Below are positions 1-8,650 of a stretch of 64,000 bases of DNA, in pieces. Each line of letters starts with the position of its first letter. Positions within the stretch are counted from its first letter, which is position 1. Source of the stretch: Arthrobacter sp. efr-133-R2A-120. GTDB taxonomy: Bacteria; Actinomycetota; Actinomycetes; Actinomycetales; Micrococcaceae. The translations under genes and the position numbers were made by a program. The stretch lies in NCBI RefSeq assembly GCF_030209835.1, contig NZ_JARVRF010000049.1:1-64000 (forward strand), in the 5' to 3' direction. Under the pieces are notes generated by a model that worked only from the letters and a program-made list of their open reading frames with translations, had not been told where the DNA came from and searched no databases.

Positions 1-66
1 TACCGGGGCGGTGCCGTCCTTCGCGCCATCAGCATCTGGCTGACAGCATTAGGAGACACGCCCTAG
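1..66 (+). CDS. possible 3' end of an upstream gene, cut by the window start
   Basis: Frame 1 is open from the first base to a TAG at 64-66 and would encode about 21 C-terminal residues. Its stop overlaps the stop of the ROK gene on the opposite strand, as in tightly convergent genes. Third codon positions are mostly G or C at first and less so near the end. The stub is too short to name a family and could be chance. Confidence 0.25.
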   Translation, partial: YRGGAVLRAISIWLTALGDTP

Positions 67-1268
67 GCGCGCCGCAACACCAGATCCAAGGAGTTCTTCT
101 CCACGTGGTCCAGTGCGTGGCGCACCGCGCCGATGCCCACAATCGCATCGCCCAGCGGTGACGCTGCCAGCCGCGGGGGAGTGGCGGTGTAGGCAGCCAG
201 CTTTCGCGCGGTCGGCTCAAGCAGGGCCGACGCCGAATCTGCCACCGCGCCGCCGATCACCACAAGCTCCGGGTTGAGCAGGATGGCCAACGTGGAGACC
301 ACCCGGGCCAGCCGGTCCGAAAGCCGGTCCAGGATACCCAGCGCCACCTTGTCACCCTGGGCAGCAGCGGCGAAGACGTGTTGCGCGGTGACCTCGCGGC
401 CCGGCGCCGCCGCCGTGCGCAGCGTCGTTTTCGACTCTCCCGCCAGGGCTTCCGTTGCCCACAACCTGGCGAGCGCGGCGAGGCCGTCGGGAGAGCCCAC
501 ACCTTCCACCATGTCCAGGTAGGCCATTTCGCCCGCGCCCCCCGCAGCGCCGTGCAGCAGCCTGCCGGATTCCACCAGGCCCGCACCGAAACGCTCCCCG
601 GCCAGGAGTACGGCTAGGTCCTGGACGCCGCCGCCGGCACCGCGCCAACATTCGCCCAACGCCGCCAAGTTGGCATCGTTCTCCAGCATTACCGCCCATC
701 CGTGCAGATCGTGCAGGGCCTTCTTCAGCCCGACGTCGAACAGGCTCCAAAACGGCTGGCTGACGAGGATGTTTCCGTCGCGGCCCACCGGGGCGGCAAG
801 CCCGACCGTCACCGCAAGGACTTTGTCCGGTACCACTCCGGCAGCATCGAGGGCGAGAAGCGCGGTTTGGCTGATAACACGGATCCGTTCCTCCGCTTCG
901 ATCTCCCTGCCGCGGAATGGCTCGCTGGCCCGTCCAATGGTTGAACCGCGCAGATCGGCCACCACCACGGTGGTCTTGAGGACGCCGACGTCGATCCCCA
1001 AGACGCAGCCGGCGCTTTCGTCGAGCTCGAAGCGCCGGGCGGGACGGCCCATCTGGTACGTGCCGAAGTCGCGCTGGTTTTCCAGTTCGCGGATCCAGCC
1101 CCGGGCCATGAGGTCTTCGCACACCGAAATGGTGGTGGCACGGGTCAGTCCAGAGGCTTCCATCAGCTCCGAGACGGTCACTGCGTCGGAGGAACGGATG
1201 ACTGCGAGCACGCTGGCCGCATTGACCCGGCGCAGCATCTGTGGAGTGGCAGTCGCGATTTCGGGCAT
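63..1268 (-). CDS. ROK family transcriptional regulator
   Basis: Sugar-responsive DNA-binding repressor or activator of the ROK family, about 401 residues. Residues 10-60 form a winged helix-turn-helix; the rest is an actin-like sugar-kinase fold with a degenerate phosphate motif (DVGVLKT), the conserved NDANLAALGE stretch, a glycine-rich GAGEMA segment and a C-terminal VVIGG. The zinc site typical of ROK proteins (CxCGxxGC) is not visible after GAGEMA, so sugar sensing may differ from the NagC/Mlc type. The ATG at 1268 is chosen because AGGAGG lies about 9 nt upstream; a start at 1298 has no such site. It is divergent from an alpha-glucosidase gene and probably controls it through the AT-rich palindrome at 1314-1331. 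The sugar sensed cannot be read from sequence. Confidence 0.88.
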   Translation of the reverse strand: MPEIATATPQMLRRVNAASVLAVIRSSDAVTVSELMEASGLTRATTISVCEDLMARGWIRELENQRDFGTYQMGRPARRFELDESAGCVLGIDVGVLKTTVVVADLRGSTIGRASEPFRGREIEAEERIRVISQTALLALDAAGVVPDKVLAVTVGLAAPVGRDGNILVSQPFWSLFDVGLKKALHDLHGWAVMLENDANLAALGECWRGAGGGVQDLAVLLAGERFGAGLVESGRLLHGAAGGAGEMAYLDMVEGVGSPDGLAALARLWATEALAGESKTTLRTAAAPGREVTAQHVFAAAAQGDKVALGILDRLSDRLARVVSTLAILLNPELVVIGGAVADSASALLEPTARKLAAYTATPPRLAASPLGDAIVGIGAVRHALDHVEKNSLDLVLRRA

Positions 1269-1313
1269 CCCTGTTGACCTCCTGTAGGTATGCGTCACAT
1301 AATACTTGAGATA

Positions 1314-1331
1314 CTAAATTTAGATTCTAAA
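1314..1331. promoter_or_regulatory. candidate ROK operator between divergent genes
   Basis: This AT-rich island lies in a GC-rich context between the ROK regulator and the alpha-glucosidase. It contains the perfect 10-bp palindrome CTAAATTTAG (1314-1323) overlapping a second inverted repeat TTTAG-ATT-CTAAA (1319-1331), so CTAAAT occurs twice. Position, symmetry and base composition fit an operator for the adjacent repressor. Binding is inferred. Confidence 0.55.
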
Positions 1332-1376
1332 TAAAAGTCCCATCCATCGAAGCGTCGACACAGAACAGGATTCCCT

Positions 1377-3071
1377 TTGTCCTCCACCGCCACCATGGCA
1401 ACTCACACCGACTCCGAGCGCATGGCCGATCCCAACTGGTGGCGCCAAGCGGCTGTCTACCAGATCTACCCGCGCAGCTTCTCCGATGCGAACGGCGACG
1501 GACTGGGCGACATCAAGGGCATTACCGCCAAGGTTCCGTACTTGAAGTCCCTCGGCATTGACGCCGTCTGGTTGAGCCCGTTCTACCCCTCGGCCCTTGC
1601 TGACGGTGGCTACGACGTCGATGACTACCGCAACGTGGACCCCAAGCTGGGCACCCTTGCAGACTTCGATGAGATGGCGGCCGCCCTGCACGCTGCAGGC
1701 ATCAAGTTGATCGCGGACATTGTCCCGAACCACTCCTCGGACCGGCACGAATGGTTCAAGGAGGCGCTGGCTTCCCCGAAGGGCTCGGCTGCCCGTGAAC
1801 GCTACATCTTCCGCGACGGCCTGGGCGAGAACGGCGAACTGCCCCCGGCCGACTGGGACTCGATCTTCGGCGGCCCGGCCTGGGAGCGCATCACCGAACC
1901 GGACGGCACCCCCGGACAGTGGTACATGCACATCTTCACCAAGGAGCAGCCGGACTTCAACTGGGACAACCCAGAGGTCCGCGAAGACTTCCTGAAGACC
2001 CTGCGCTTCTGGTCCGATCGTGGCGTGGACGGCTTCCGTATCGACGTCGCCCATGCCCTCACGAAGGACCTGCCGGAGGTTCTGCCCTCCAAGACCGAGT
2101 TGCCCAAGGAAGGCGAAAACGCTTTGGGCGCGCACCCGTTCTGGGACCGCGACGAGGTGCACGAGATCTACGCCGAGTGGCGCAAGGTCTTCAACGAGTA
2201 CAACCCGCCCCGGACGGCCGTCGCCGAAGCCTGGGTCCACGCGGACCGCCGCGCCCGCTACGCCAGCCCCGAAGGACTGGGCCAGGCCTTCAACTTCGAC
2301 CTCCTCCAGGCCGATTTCGACGCCGGGCAGTTCCGCACGATCATCACCAAGAACCTCGGCGAGGCTGCGGCCTCCGGTGCTTCGTCCACGTGGGTCTTCT
2401 CCAACCACGACGTCGTTCGGCACGCCACCCGCTACGGCTTGCCCGCGGGCGGCGGCCGGGACGGCTTGGGCCAGGACGGCAAGCAATGGCTGCTCGACGG
2501 CGGTTCGGCCGCCGACGTCGACGCCGAGCTCGGCTTGCGCCGTGCCCGCGCCGCGTCGCTGCTGATGTTCGCCCTGCCCGGTTCTGCATACCTGTACCAA
2601 GGCGAAGAACTTGGCCTGCAGGAAGTCGGCGACATCGTGGACGGCCAGCGCCAGGACCCGGCGTTCTTCCGCAACCCGGGAGTCGACGTCGGCCGTGACG
2701 GTTGCCGTGTCCCGCTGCCGTGGACCAGCGAAGGTTCGTCGTTCGGCTTCGGCGATGGACATGCCCACTTGCCGCAGCCTGAATGGTTCGCGGGCTACGC
2801 AGTGGAGGCACAGGACAACGTTCCCGGTTCCACTCTGGAGCTGTACCGCAAGGCCCTGGAACTGCGCTCGGAACTGCGGGCGGCCGAGGATCTTGAGTGG
2901 ATCCCCTCCAGCAACGAGTCGGTGCTGCACTTCGCGCGGCCCAACGGCTGGCAATCGGTGACGAACTTCGGCACCGAGCCGGTGGCACTTCCGGAAGGCA
3001 CCGTCGTCGTGAGCAGCGCACCGCTCGACGGCGGCAAGCTCCCGGCAAACACGACGGCCTGGATCGTCTAG
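1377..3071 (+). CDS. GH13 alpha-glucosidase (oligo-1,6-glucosidase / maltodextrin type)
   Basis: Hydrolyses alpha-glucosidic bonds in maltose, isomaltose or short maltodextrins in the cytoplasm; no signal peptide is visible. The 564-residue protein has the (beta/alpha)8 GH13 fold: VYQIYPRSF near residue 28, ADIVPNHSS near 113, nucleophile Asp223 in DGFRIDVAHAL, acid/base Glu284 in AVAEAW, and transition-state Asp345 in FSNHDVV, followed by a C-terminal beta domain. The TTG at 1377 is preferred because AGGA sits 6 nt upstream, while the ATG at 1395 has no ribosome site. The gene is divergent from the ROK regulator, which suggests sugar-controlled expression. Exact substrate preference within GH13 is not resolvable; trehalose-related activities are also possible. 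Confidence 0.9.
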   Translation: MSSTATMATHTDSERMADPNWWRQAAVYQIYPRSFSDANGDGLGDIKGITAKVPYLKSLGIDAVWLSPFYPSALADGGYDVDDYRNVDPKLGTLADFDEMAAALHAAGIKLIADIVPNHSSDRHEWFKEALASPKGSAARERYIFRDGLGENGELPPADWDSIFGGPAWERITEPDGTPGQWYMHIFTKEQPDFNWDNPEVREDFLKTLRFWSDRGVDGFRIDVAHALTKDLPEVLPSKTELPKEGENALGAHPFWDRDEVHEIYAEWRKVFNEYNPPRTAVAEAWVHADRRARYASPEGLGQAFNFDLLQADFDAGQFRTIITKNLGEAAASGASSTWVFSNHDVVRHATRYGLPAGGGRDGLGQDGKQWLLDGGSAADVDAELGLRRARAASLLMFALPGSAYLYQGEELGLQEVGDIVDGQRQDPAFFRNPGVDVGRDGCRVPLPWTSEGSSFGFGDGHAHLPQPEWFAGYAVEAQDNVPGSTLELYRKALELRSELRAAEDLEWIPSSNESVLHFARPNGWQSVTNFGTEPVALPEGTVVVSSAPLDGGKLPANTTAWIV

Positions 3072-3184
3072 GCCCTGCCCCCTGCCCTACCCCTGACCCA
3101 ACTGGTCCCCACCGCCTCCCTCGCCTCGCAAGTCCCCACCGGCTCCCAGCCTTCGCAAGCTCAGGCAGGGACCCTCGCCGGTGG

Positions 3185-3220
3185 GGGCCCACGGCCAGGG
3201 AACCCTGGCGGCGTGGGCCC
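3185..3220 (+). terminator. strong hairpin after the alpha-glucosidase gene
   Basis: GGGCCCACGGCCAGGG at 3185-3200 pairs with 3203-3220 across a 2-nt centre, with two extra G in the right arm. There is no T run directly after it, so it may act as an actinobacterial U-less terminator or simply an mRNA-stabilising stem. Confidence 0.45.
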
Positions 3221-3276
3221 ACGCAGTTAAGGTCGTTTTGAAGGCCGTAAACGACAACAACTGCGGGCCAGTTTCA
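3221..3276. repeat. palindromic repeat family 1, degenerate copy A
   Basis: The arms CGCAGTTAAGGTCGTTTT and AAACGACAACAACTGCG are a degraded version of the family core CGCAGTTGTTGTCGTTTTG. The element lies between two co-oriented genes. Four better copies follow within 15 kb. Confidence 0.7.
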
Positions 3277-3293
3277 TGTGAAAGAGTTGGAAA

Positions 3294-4259
3294 ATGACAG
3301 CAAAGAGTGAAACAGCCGCGGGTCGGCTCATCTATGGATGCATGGGCCTCGGAGGCCCGTGGGAGGGCAGCGAATACGGGGCTGTGGAGATCGAACAGGC
3401 CGCGGCTGCGATCGAGGCCGCCATGGGTATCGGCGTTACCTTGTTCGACCACGCCGACATCTACCGCAACGGCAAGTCCGAGGCTGTGTTCGGCGAAGTC
3501 CTCGCCGGGACGCCAGAGCTGCGGGAAAAGATCCAGCTCCAGACCAAGTGCGGAATCCGGCTCGGCCAGCCCGGAGTCGACGGACACTACGACCTCAGCA
3601 AGGACGCCATCCTGGACCGGGTCAATGGAAGCCTGGAACGGCTGAAGACCGACTACGTCGACGTGCTGCTGCTCCACCGCCCCGACCCCCTGATGGAACC
3701 CGCCGAGGTGGCGACCGCCGTCGGGCAGCTCATGGCGGAAGGCAAGGTGCGGCAATTGGGCGTGTCCAACATGTCCGGCGCGCAGATCGCCTTCCTGCAG
3801 GACCAGCTGGAGGTGCCGATCGTGGCCAACCAGCTGGAAATGAGCCTGCACCGTCGGGCTTGGCTTGAGAGCACTGTGCTGGTCAACCATGACGATGCCC
3901 TCGGCTACAGCTTCCCGCACGGCACCTTGGAACACTGCGTCAGCCAGGGGATTGAGTTGCAGGCCTACGGCTCCCTCGCGCAGGGCCGGTACACGGGCTC
4001 GACGCCGGATGCACCCACTGCCGCGGACACTGCGACTGCCGCTCTGGTCGCACAGCTCGCGGAAGCAAAAGGTGTCACTCCCGAGGCCGTGTTGTTGGGG
4101 TGGCTCATGAAGCATCCCGCGCGTATTTCCCCGGTGCTCGGCAGTTCCAACCCCGCGCGGATCGCTGCCTGCGCGGATGCGGCCGCCAATGCCGCAGCCA
4201 TGACGCGGGCCGAGTGGTATGGCCTGTGGGTGGCTGCGCGGGGCAGCAAGCTCCCCTAA
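3294..4259 (+). CDS. aldo/keto reductase, YdhF-like
   Basis: NADPH-dependent carbonyl reductase of the aldo/keto reductase superfamily, 321 residues, cytoplasmic. The catalytic tetrad is visible: Asp52 and Tyr57 in FDHADIYRNG, Lys85 in QTKCGI, and His128 in LLLHRPDPLM; the motifs resemble the E. coli YdhF group. The C-terminal GSSNP segment belongs to the cofactor-binding region. The ATG at 3294 follows a weak GAG/GGAA ribosome site. The gene stands alone between two family-1 repeats and converges on the dioxygenase gene. The physiological substrate is unknown. Confidence 0.9.
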   Translation: MTAKSETAAGRLIYGCMGLGGPWEGSEYGAVEIEQAAAAIEAAMGIGVTLFDHADIYRNGKSEAVFGEVLAGTPELREKIQLQTKCGIRLGQPGVDGHYDLSKDAILDRVNGSLERLKTDYVDVLLLHRPDPLMEPAEVATAVGQLMAEGKVRQLGVSNMSGAQIAFLQDQLEVPIVANQLEMSLHRRAWLESTVLVNHDDALGYSFPHGTLEHCVSQGIELQAYGSLAQGRYTGSTPDAPTAADTATAALVAQLAEAKGVTPEAVLLGWLMKHPARISPVLGSSNPARIAACADAAANAAAMTRAEWYGLWVAARGSKLP

Positions 4260-4268
4260 GGCGCGTTA

Positions 4269-4338
4269 AGCCCAACTGACTCGCAGTTGTTGTCGTTTTG
4301 AGGGCTCAGAACGACATTAACTGCGAGTCAGTTGGGCT
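4269..4338. repeat. palindromic repeat family 1, copy B
   Basis: The 20-nt arms at 4269-4288 and 4319-4338 are perfectly complementary, and imperfect pairing continues inward to a small central loop. It lies between two convergent genes and can serve as a bidirectional terminator. Confidence 0.9.
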
Positions 4339-4367
4339 AAGGCAGCTACAACAACACATGCGTGCTA

Positions 4368-5288
4368 CTACAGCGGCGCGACAACTGAATAGGTGCTTGA
4401 ATCACCCTGGATCGATTGGCTCGGCTTGCCGTCCACGCCCACCGGGATGTCGCCGGCGATAGTTACTCGGTTGAGCTTGCGCGGCTGGCCGTCGTAGTTG
4501 TCCGGGGCGTAGTGTTGGGTGATGCGGTTGTCGAAGAGCACCAACTGGTTCGGCTCCCAGTTCACGCGCACCACGTTTTCCGGACGGGTGACATAGGCCT
4601 GCAGCAAACGGATGATGTCCTTCGACTCGGTGTTGGACAGCCCCACGATCCGAAGGCGCTGCGCGAAGCCCCCAATGAACAATCCGCGCTCGCCGGTCAG
4701 GGGATGGACACGCACCACGGGGTGGGCGGTTTCGAACTTGATGCGGGTGAATTCCTTGCGCCGCTCGTCGGCGTTCTCATGTTCCAGGTTCTTCGGCACC
4801 GAGTAGTCGTAGTCGTTGGTGTGGATCGCCCAGAGCGTGTCCGCGAAGTTCCGGAGCTCGTCCGGCAAGTCTGCGTACGCTCCCGCCGAAGAAGCAATCA
4901 GGGTTTCGCCTCCATAGGACGGCAGATCGATGCTGCGCAGGGTGGAAGCCTGCGGCGGGTTGACCACGAACGTGACGTCGGTGTGCCAATTGTTGGCGGA
5001 ACCGTTTTCGCTGTCCACGGGCAGGACGTTCTCTTCGCCCTCCACCGAGGCCACAGTCGGATGCGCAGTGGTGAGCGGGCCGAAATGGCTGGCGAATTTC
5101 ACCTGAGCCTCGTCGCTGAGAATGTTGGCCTCCCTGAAAACGAGGGCCTTGTGTTCGTTGAGCGCGGCCCGGATCTGCCCCACGGTTTCCGCGGAGAGAT
5201 CGCCGCTGAGGTCGAAGCCGCGGATTTCGGCGCCGATCCTGGATCCTAGCTTGGCGAATTCGAGTTTGGTTTCGGTAATGATGGACAT
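4368..5288 (-). CDS. TauD/TfdA family alpha-ketoglutarate-dependent dioxygenase
   Basis: Fe(II)/2-oxoglutarate dioxygenase that most likely hydroxylates a sulfonate (or sulfate ester) so that sulfite is released as a sulfur source. The 306 residues carry the metal triad: His102 and Asp104 in WHTD, and His259 in NRITQHYA; Arg270 or Arg274 is placed to bind 2-oxoglutarate. The ATG at 5288 is supported by AAGGA 6-8 nt upstream. It is the last gene of a four-gene operon (binding protein, ATPase, permease, dioxygenase) with a 46-nt gap after the permease. That context favours taurine or alkanesulfonate over 2,4-D-type substrates, but the family is broad and the substrate is inferred. Confidence 0.87.
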   Translation of the reverse strand: MSIITETKLEFAKLGSRIGAEIRGFDLSGDLSAETVGQIRAALNEHKALVFREANILSDEAQVKFASHFGPLTTAHPTVASVEGEENVLPVDSENGSANNWHTDVTFVVNPPQASTLRSIDLPSYGGETLIASSAGAYADLPDELRNFADTLWAIHTNDYDYSVPKNLEHENADERRKEFTRIKFETAHPVVRVHPLTGERGLFIGGFAQRLRIVGLSNTESKDIIRLLQAYVTRPENVVRVNWEPNQLVLFDNRITQHYAPDNYDGQPRKLNRVTIAGDIPVGVDGKPSQSIQGDSSTYSVVAPL

Positions 5289-5334
5289 TTTTGTTCCTTT
5301 TCTGTTGTGACTTACTGGATGGATGGATTGACGG

Positions 5335-6243
5335 TCAGGACCCGGACCCGACGGCGGTCCGCCAGCGGGAGAAATGCCGCTCCAAGGCGACGAGGAGGAA
5401 ATTCACGGCAAGGCCCAAAAGGGACACCGTGAGGATGCCGGCGTACATGTCCGGGATAAGGAAACTGCTCTGGGCATTCACGATCAAATAACCGAGCCCC
5501 GCCTTCGCACCCACCATCTCCGCGGCGATCAACACCAGGATGGACGCTGTGCCGGCCATGCGGATTCCCGTGAAGATGGTGGGCACCGCGGAAGGCAGGA
5601 TCACTTTGCGGAACAGCGAAAGGCTCGAGAGGCCGAGCGACTTCGCGGCCCGGATGAGCAGCGGGTCCACCGTCTTCACACCGGCGATCGTGTTCAGCAG
5701 GACCGGAAAGAACGCCGCGTAGGCCACGATGCTGATCTTGGACTCCTCTCCGATCCCGAGCAGCAGCGTGAAGACAGGCAGCAGGGCAAGCGCGGCTGTG
5801 TTGCGGAACAGTTCCAGGAGCGGGTTCAGCACCGAATTGAGCCGTTGGTACCACGCGATCAGCAATCCGAGGGTTACGCCAGCTACGAGGGCCGCGCCGA
5901 ATCCCGACACCGAACGGGTGAGGCTCGCGGCCAAATTTGCCTGGATGGTGCCGGATTCGAACAGCTTCCCCCACGCTGCCAGGACCACGTGCAAAGGCGG
6001 CAGGAATACCCGGGTTGAGGGGCTGGCCAGATAGGTCGGCCCGAGTTCCCAAAGAGCCAGGAAAGCGATAATCCCCGCGGCCTTCCACAGGCCGGAACCG
6101 GCGCGGGCGGCTGCTGTCCGCACGAAGGCGAGTATCGCCGTCGTGCTCCGACGCCCCGTCTCGACGGGCCTGGAGTGCCCGACGGCGGGAGCTGGCTTGG
6201 GCGCGGCGCTCGCCGCGGTCTGTTGCGCGAGTGTTGTGGTCAT
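5335..6243 (-). CDS. ssuC: ABC transporter permease, sulfonate/taurine type
   Basis: Integral membrane subunit of a type I ABC importer, 302 residues with a polar N-terminal tail of about 50 residues followed by about six hydrophobic segments. The segment around AAKSLGLSSLSLFRKVILPSA is the EAA-like loop that docks on the ATPase. It belongs to the BPD_transp_1 permeases found in Ssu, Tau and nitrate systems. The start codon overlaps the stop of the ATPase gene by one base (TGATG), showing translational coupling. The sulfonate assignment rests on the neighbouring TauD-like enzyme. Confidence 0.87.
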   Translation of the reverse strand: MTTTLAQQTAASAAPKPAPAVGHSRPVETGRRSTTAILAFVRTAAARAGSGLWKAAGIIAFLALWELGPTYLASPSTRVFLPPLHVVLAAWGKLFESGTIQANLAASLTRSVSGFGAALVAGVTLGLLIAWYQRLNSVLNPLLELFRNTAALALLPVFTLLLGIGEESKISIVAYAAFFPVLLNTIAGVKTVDPLLIRAAKSLGLSSLSLFRKVILPSAVPTIFTGIRMAGTASILVLIAAEMVGAKAGLGYLIVNAQSSFLIPDMYAGILTVSLLGLAVNFLLVALERHFSRWRTAVGSGS

Positions 6244-7175
6244 CAGGCTGCGCTCCTTTCGAGAGTTGCCCCCCGGACTTCATCCGGGGCCGTGCCGTCC
6301 GGCAGGATCTTGCGGTGCCCGGCGTCCTGGGCCAGGCGGACTTCGTCGTGCAGCGAGGTCCAGACCTTGTGCCGTTGTTCGACGAAGGCGGGGTGCGAAC
6401 GGATGTCGTCCTCGCCGTCGCGGTCCGGGAGGTCCACGTCCACGATTTCCTTGAGGCGACCCGGGCGCGCGCTCAAGACGGCGACGCGCTGCCCCAGGTA
6501 CACGGCCTCGTCGATCCCGTGCGTGATGAACACGATCGTCTTGCCCGTCGCCCGCCAGATCCGCAGGAGTTCGTCCTGGAGTTGTTCACGCGTCTGGGCG
6601 TCCAATGCGGCGAAGGGTTCGTCCATGAGGAGCACATCGGGCTCGTAGGCGAGGCTCCGGGCAATGGCCACTCGCTGTTTCATGCCGCCCGAAAGCTCAT
6701 GCGGGAAACGGTCCTCGAAGCCAGCCAAGCCCACCAGTTTGAGGTATTCGCTTGCCTTGGCGGCGCGTTCGCGGCGGTTGAGCTTGCGCCCGTCGGTGCC
6801 CCTGCCTTCGAGCCCGATCGACACGTTGGCCGATGCCGTGCGCCAGGGGAAGAGCGCGTACTGCTGGAAAACCACGGCACGGTCCTTTCCAGGTCCCGTC
6901 ACTGGCTGGCCGTCCACCAATACCTCGCCGGAGGTGGGCGTGGACAGGCCAGCCAGGAGGTCCAGCAAGGTGGTCTTGCCGGAACCGCTGGGCCCCACCA
7001 AGGTGAGGAACTCGCCGTCGCGCACGTCGAGGTTCAAGGAGTCAAGGGCGGTCAGTGTGGTGGGCTCTTTCGGGCCTGGCTGGGATGCCTGGAAGCGCTT
7101 GGCGCCCTTGGAGGCCTTGCCGGGGCGGACGGTGAATTGCTTGGTGACATTGCGGAGGCTGATTTTGGCGGTCAT
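6243..7175 (-). CDS. ssuB: ABC transporter ATP-binding protein, sulfonate/taurine type
   Basis: Cytoplasmic ATPase powering the importer, 310 residues. Walker A is GPSGSGKTT, the Q-loop lies in VVFQQYALFPW, the signature is LSGGMKQR, Walker B is VLLMDEPFAALD, and the switch histidine is in FITHGIDEAV. A low-complexity stretch (residues 15-40) interrupts the N-terminal beta region compared with shorter SsuB proteins. The ATG at 7175 is chosen: it follows the binding-protein stop by 2 nt and has AAGGGA upstream; the longer reading frame would invade the preceding gene. Confidence 0.88.
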   Translation of the reverse strand: MTAKISLRNVTKQFTVRPGKASKGAKRFQASQPGPKEPTTLTALDSLNLDVRDGEFLTLVGPSGSGKTTLLDLLAGLSTPTSGEVLVDGQPVTGPGKDRAVVFQQYALFPWRTASANVSIGLEGRGTDGRKLNRRERAAKASEYLKLVGLAGFEDRFPHELSGGMKQRVAIARSLAYEPDVLLMDEPFAALDAQTREQLQDELLRIWRATGKTIVFITHGIDEAVYLGQRVAVLSARPGRLKEIVDVDLPDRDGEDDIRSHPAFVEQRHKVWTSLHDEVRLAQDAGHRKILPDGTAPDEVRGATLERSAA

Positions 7176-7177
7176 CA

Positions 7178-8224
7178 CTATCCCTTCGCGGTGCTTGGGG
7201 TTGGGGTGCTTGATGCGAGATCGTTGAATTTGTTCGTGTAGTACTTCGACGGTGTGAGATCGCTCTTGACGATCCCCGAGTTCTTCAGCCACGCGGACCA
7301 GCGGGTGAAGTCCTCGTCCTTGATCACGCCGTTGTCGGGGACGCCGGGGCTCTTCCAGTACTGCAGGTTCGCGGTGCTCTCATTGCGTCCGCGGGCGTCG
7401 ATGATCTTCTTGAAGCGGGCGATCACCTGGTCGCGCGGCGTCTCGGTCTCCCACTTGATGGCCTTGGCCACGCCGGTAGCGAAGATCCGGGCCGTGTTGG
7501 GGTTCTTTTCGATGAAGTCATTGCGGAGCACGTATTGTCCACCGGCAAAGGTGCCGAAGAGTTCATAGTCGTTGAAGAGCGAGCGCAGTCCACCGGTCGC
7601 AACGGCATGGTCCTGCAGGACCCCGCCCAGGCTTCCGACATCCACCTGGCCCCGGCGCACGGCTTCTTCGGTGTCGTTGGGCGCGAGCACTACCAGCTGT
7701 ACTTGCTTGATTTCGTCCTGGCTGAGGCCGTTCTTGCCGAGGTACGTGTTGATGACGGCTTCGGAATGGGCACCCAGGGTGTTGACTGCGATCTTCTTGC
7801 CGATGAGGTCTCTCGCGGTTTTGATGGGGCTGTCCGCCTTGACGTAGAAGCCGTTGAAAGTCTTGGCGTCTTCGCCGTAGTAATTCACGACGGCGGTCAC
7901 CGGAGCCCCTGCCTCAATCAGCTTCACGACTGCCCCGGCGAACGCACCGCCGAAGTCGGTCTGGTTGGTGGCCGCCGACTGGATGTCCTGGGGGCCGCTG
8001 GTGGTGTTGCCTACCCAGTTGAGTTTGATGTCACCCAGGTAACCGAGATCCGCCGCCAGTTCCGGGAGGCCGACGTTGTTGGCCGAGCCTTGGTAGCGGA
8101 GTTCCTTGACCTCCGGTTGACCGGCTGGCTGGTCTCCTGATTGGGCATTGCCGCCGCAGCCGGTCACCGTCAGCGCAAGTACGACGGCGGCCGCGACGCC
8201 TAGCAGGGGCTGGTGCAGTTTCAT
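7178..8224 (-). CDS. ssuA: sulfonate ABC transporter substrate-binding lipoprotein
   Basis: Extracytoplasmic receptor that captures the sulfonate and delivers it to the permease. The 348-residue precursor begins MKLHQPLLG and has a hydrophobic signal ending in the lipobox LTVTGC, so the mature protein should be lipid-anchored at about Cys22. The body is a periplasmic-binding-protein fold of the SsuA/TauA/NMT1 type (GLPELAADLGYL, DLIGKKIAVNTLGAHSE). The ATG at 8224 starts the signal peptide; an upstream ATG at 8317 adds an implausible tail. First gene of the operon, preceded by a long structured leader. Confidence 0.87.
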   Translation of the reverse strand: MKLHQPLLGVAAAVVLALTVTGCGGNAQSGDQPAGQPEVKELRYQGSANNVGLPELAADLGYLGDIKLNWVGNTTSGPQDIQSAATNQTDFGGAFAGAVVKLIEAGAPVTAVVNYYGEDAKTFNGFYVKADSPIKTARDLIGKKIAVNTLGAHSEAVINTYLGKNGLSQDEIKQVQLVVLAPNDTEEAVRRGQVDVGSLGGVLQDHAVATGGLRSLFNDYELFGTFAGGQYVLRNDFIEKNPNTARIFATGVAKAIKWETETPRDQVIARFKKIIDARGRNESTANLQYWKSPGVPDNGVIKDEDFTRWSAWLKNSGIVKSDLTPSKYYTNKFNDLASSTPTPSTAKG

Positions 8225-8495
8225 GGGAGCTACTTTCTGGGGGTGTGGAATTCGTTGGTCCGGCTCTGTTCCGGGGTAGACCGAACTGCCGTGGGAACGA
8301 TGTAAGCGCACGTCCACTGGTCAGGGGAAGCCCGGCAGTAACCCCCGGAAATGCCGGGAAACCGGGGGAAATCCGGCGAAATCCCAGCGCAACTCCGGGC
8401 AATGCAAGGACACAATTCGCTCCGTGTCGCAGGGTTTCGCCCGGCGTCGCTGGGTTGAGTTGGGTTGCGCTCCGGGCTCCCCAAAGCGCGCGAAA

Positions 8496-8560
8496 CCCAA
8501 CTGACTCGCAGTTGTTGTCGTTTTGACGGCTCATAACGGCAACTACTGCGAGTTAGTTGC
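8496..8560. repeat. palindromic repeat family 1, copy C
   Basis: The left arm is intact (CCCAACTGACTCGCAGTTG then TTGTCGTTTTG); the right arm is partly decayed. It lies between two divergent genes, so terminator function alone cannot explain its retention. Confidence 0.85.
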
Positions 8561-8644
8561 TGTGGGGTCCCTGTCACAATCGTTTTGTTCGTATTGATGC
8601 TCACACCGGCGCCAGATTCTTAGCGTTCCTGGCGGCTGGGCGGA

Positions 8645-8650
8645 TACGGT
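8645..8650 (+). promoter_or_regulatory. -10 box of a leaderless transcript (TACGGT)
   Basis: TACGGT ends exactly 6 nt before the ATG at 8657 and no Shine-Dalgarno sequence is present. Transcription should start at or next to the start codon. Confidence 0.5.

Noticed and set aside
5312..6283. 323-codon frame overlapping the sulfonate permease
   Set aside because: It reads as arginine/proline-rich shadow peptide; the permease frame has proper membrane segments and is coupled to the ATPase stop codon.
8230..8604. minus-strand ORF of 124 codons in the ssuA leader
   Set aside because: It lacks a ribosome site, crosses a family-1 palindrome, and is rich in repeat-derived residues.
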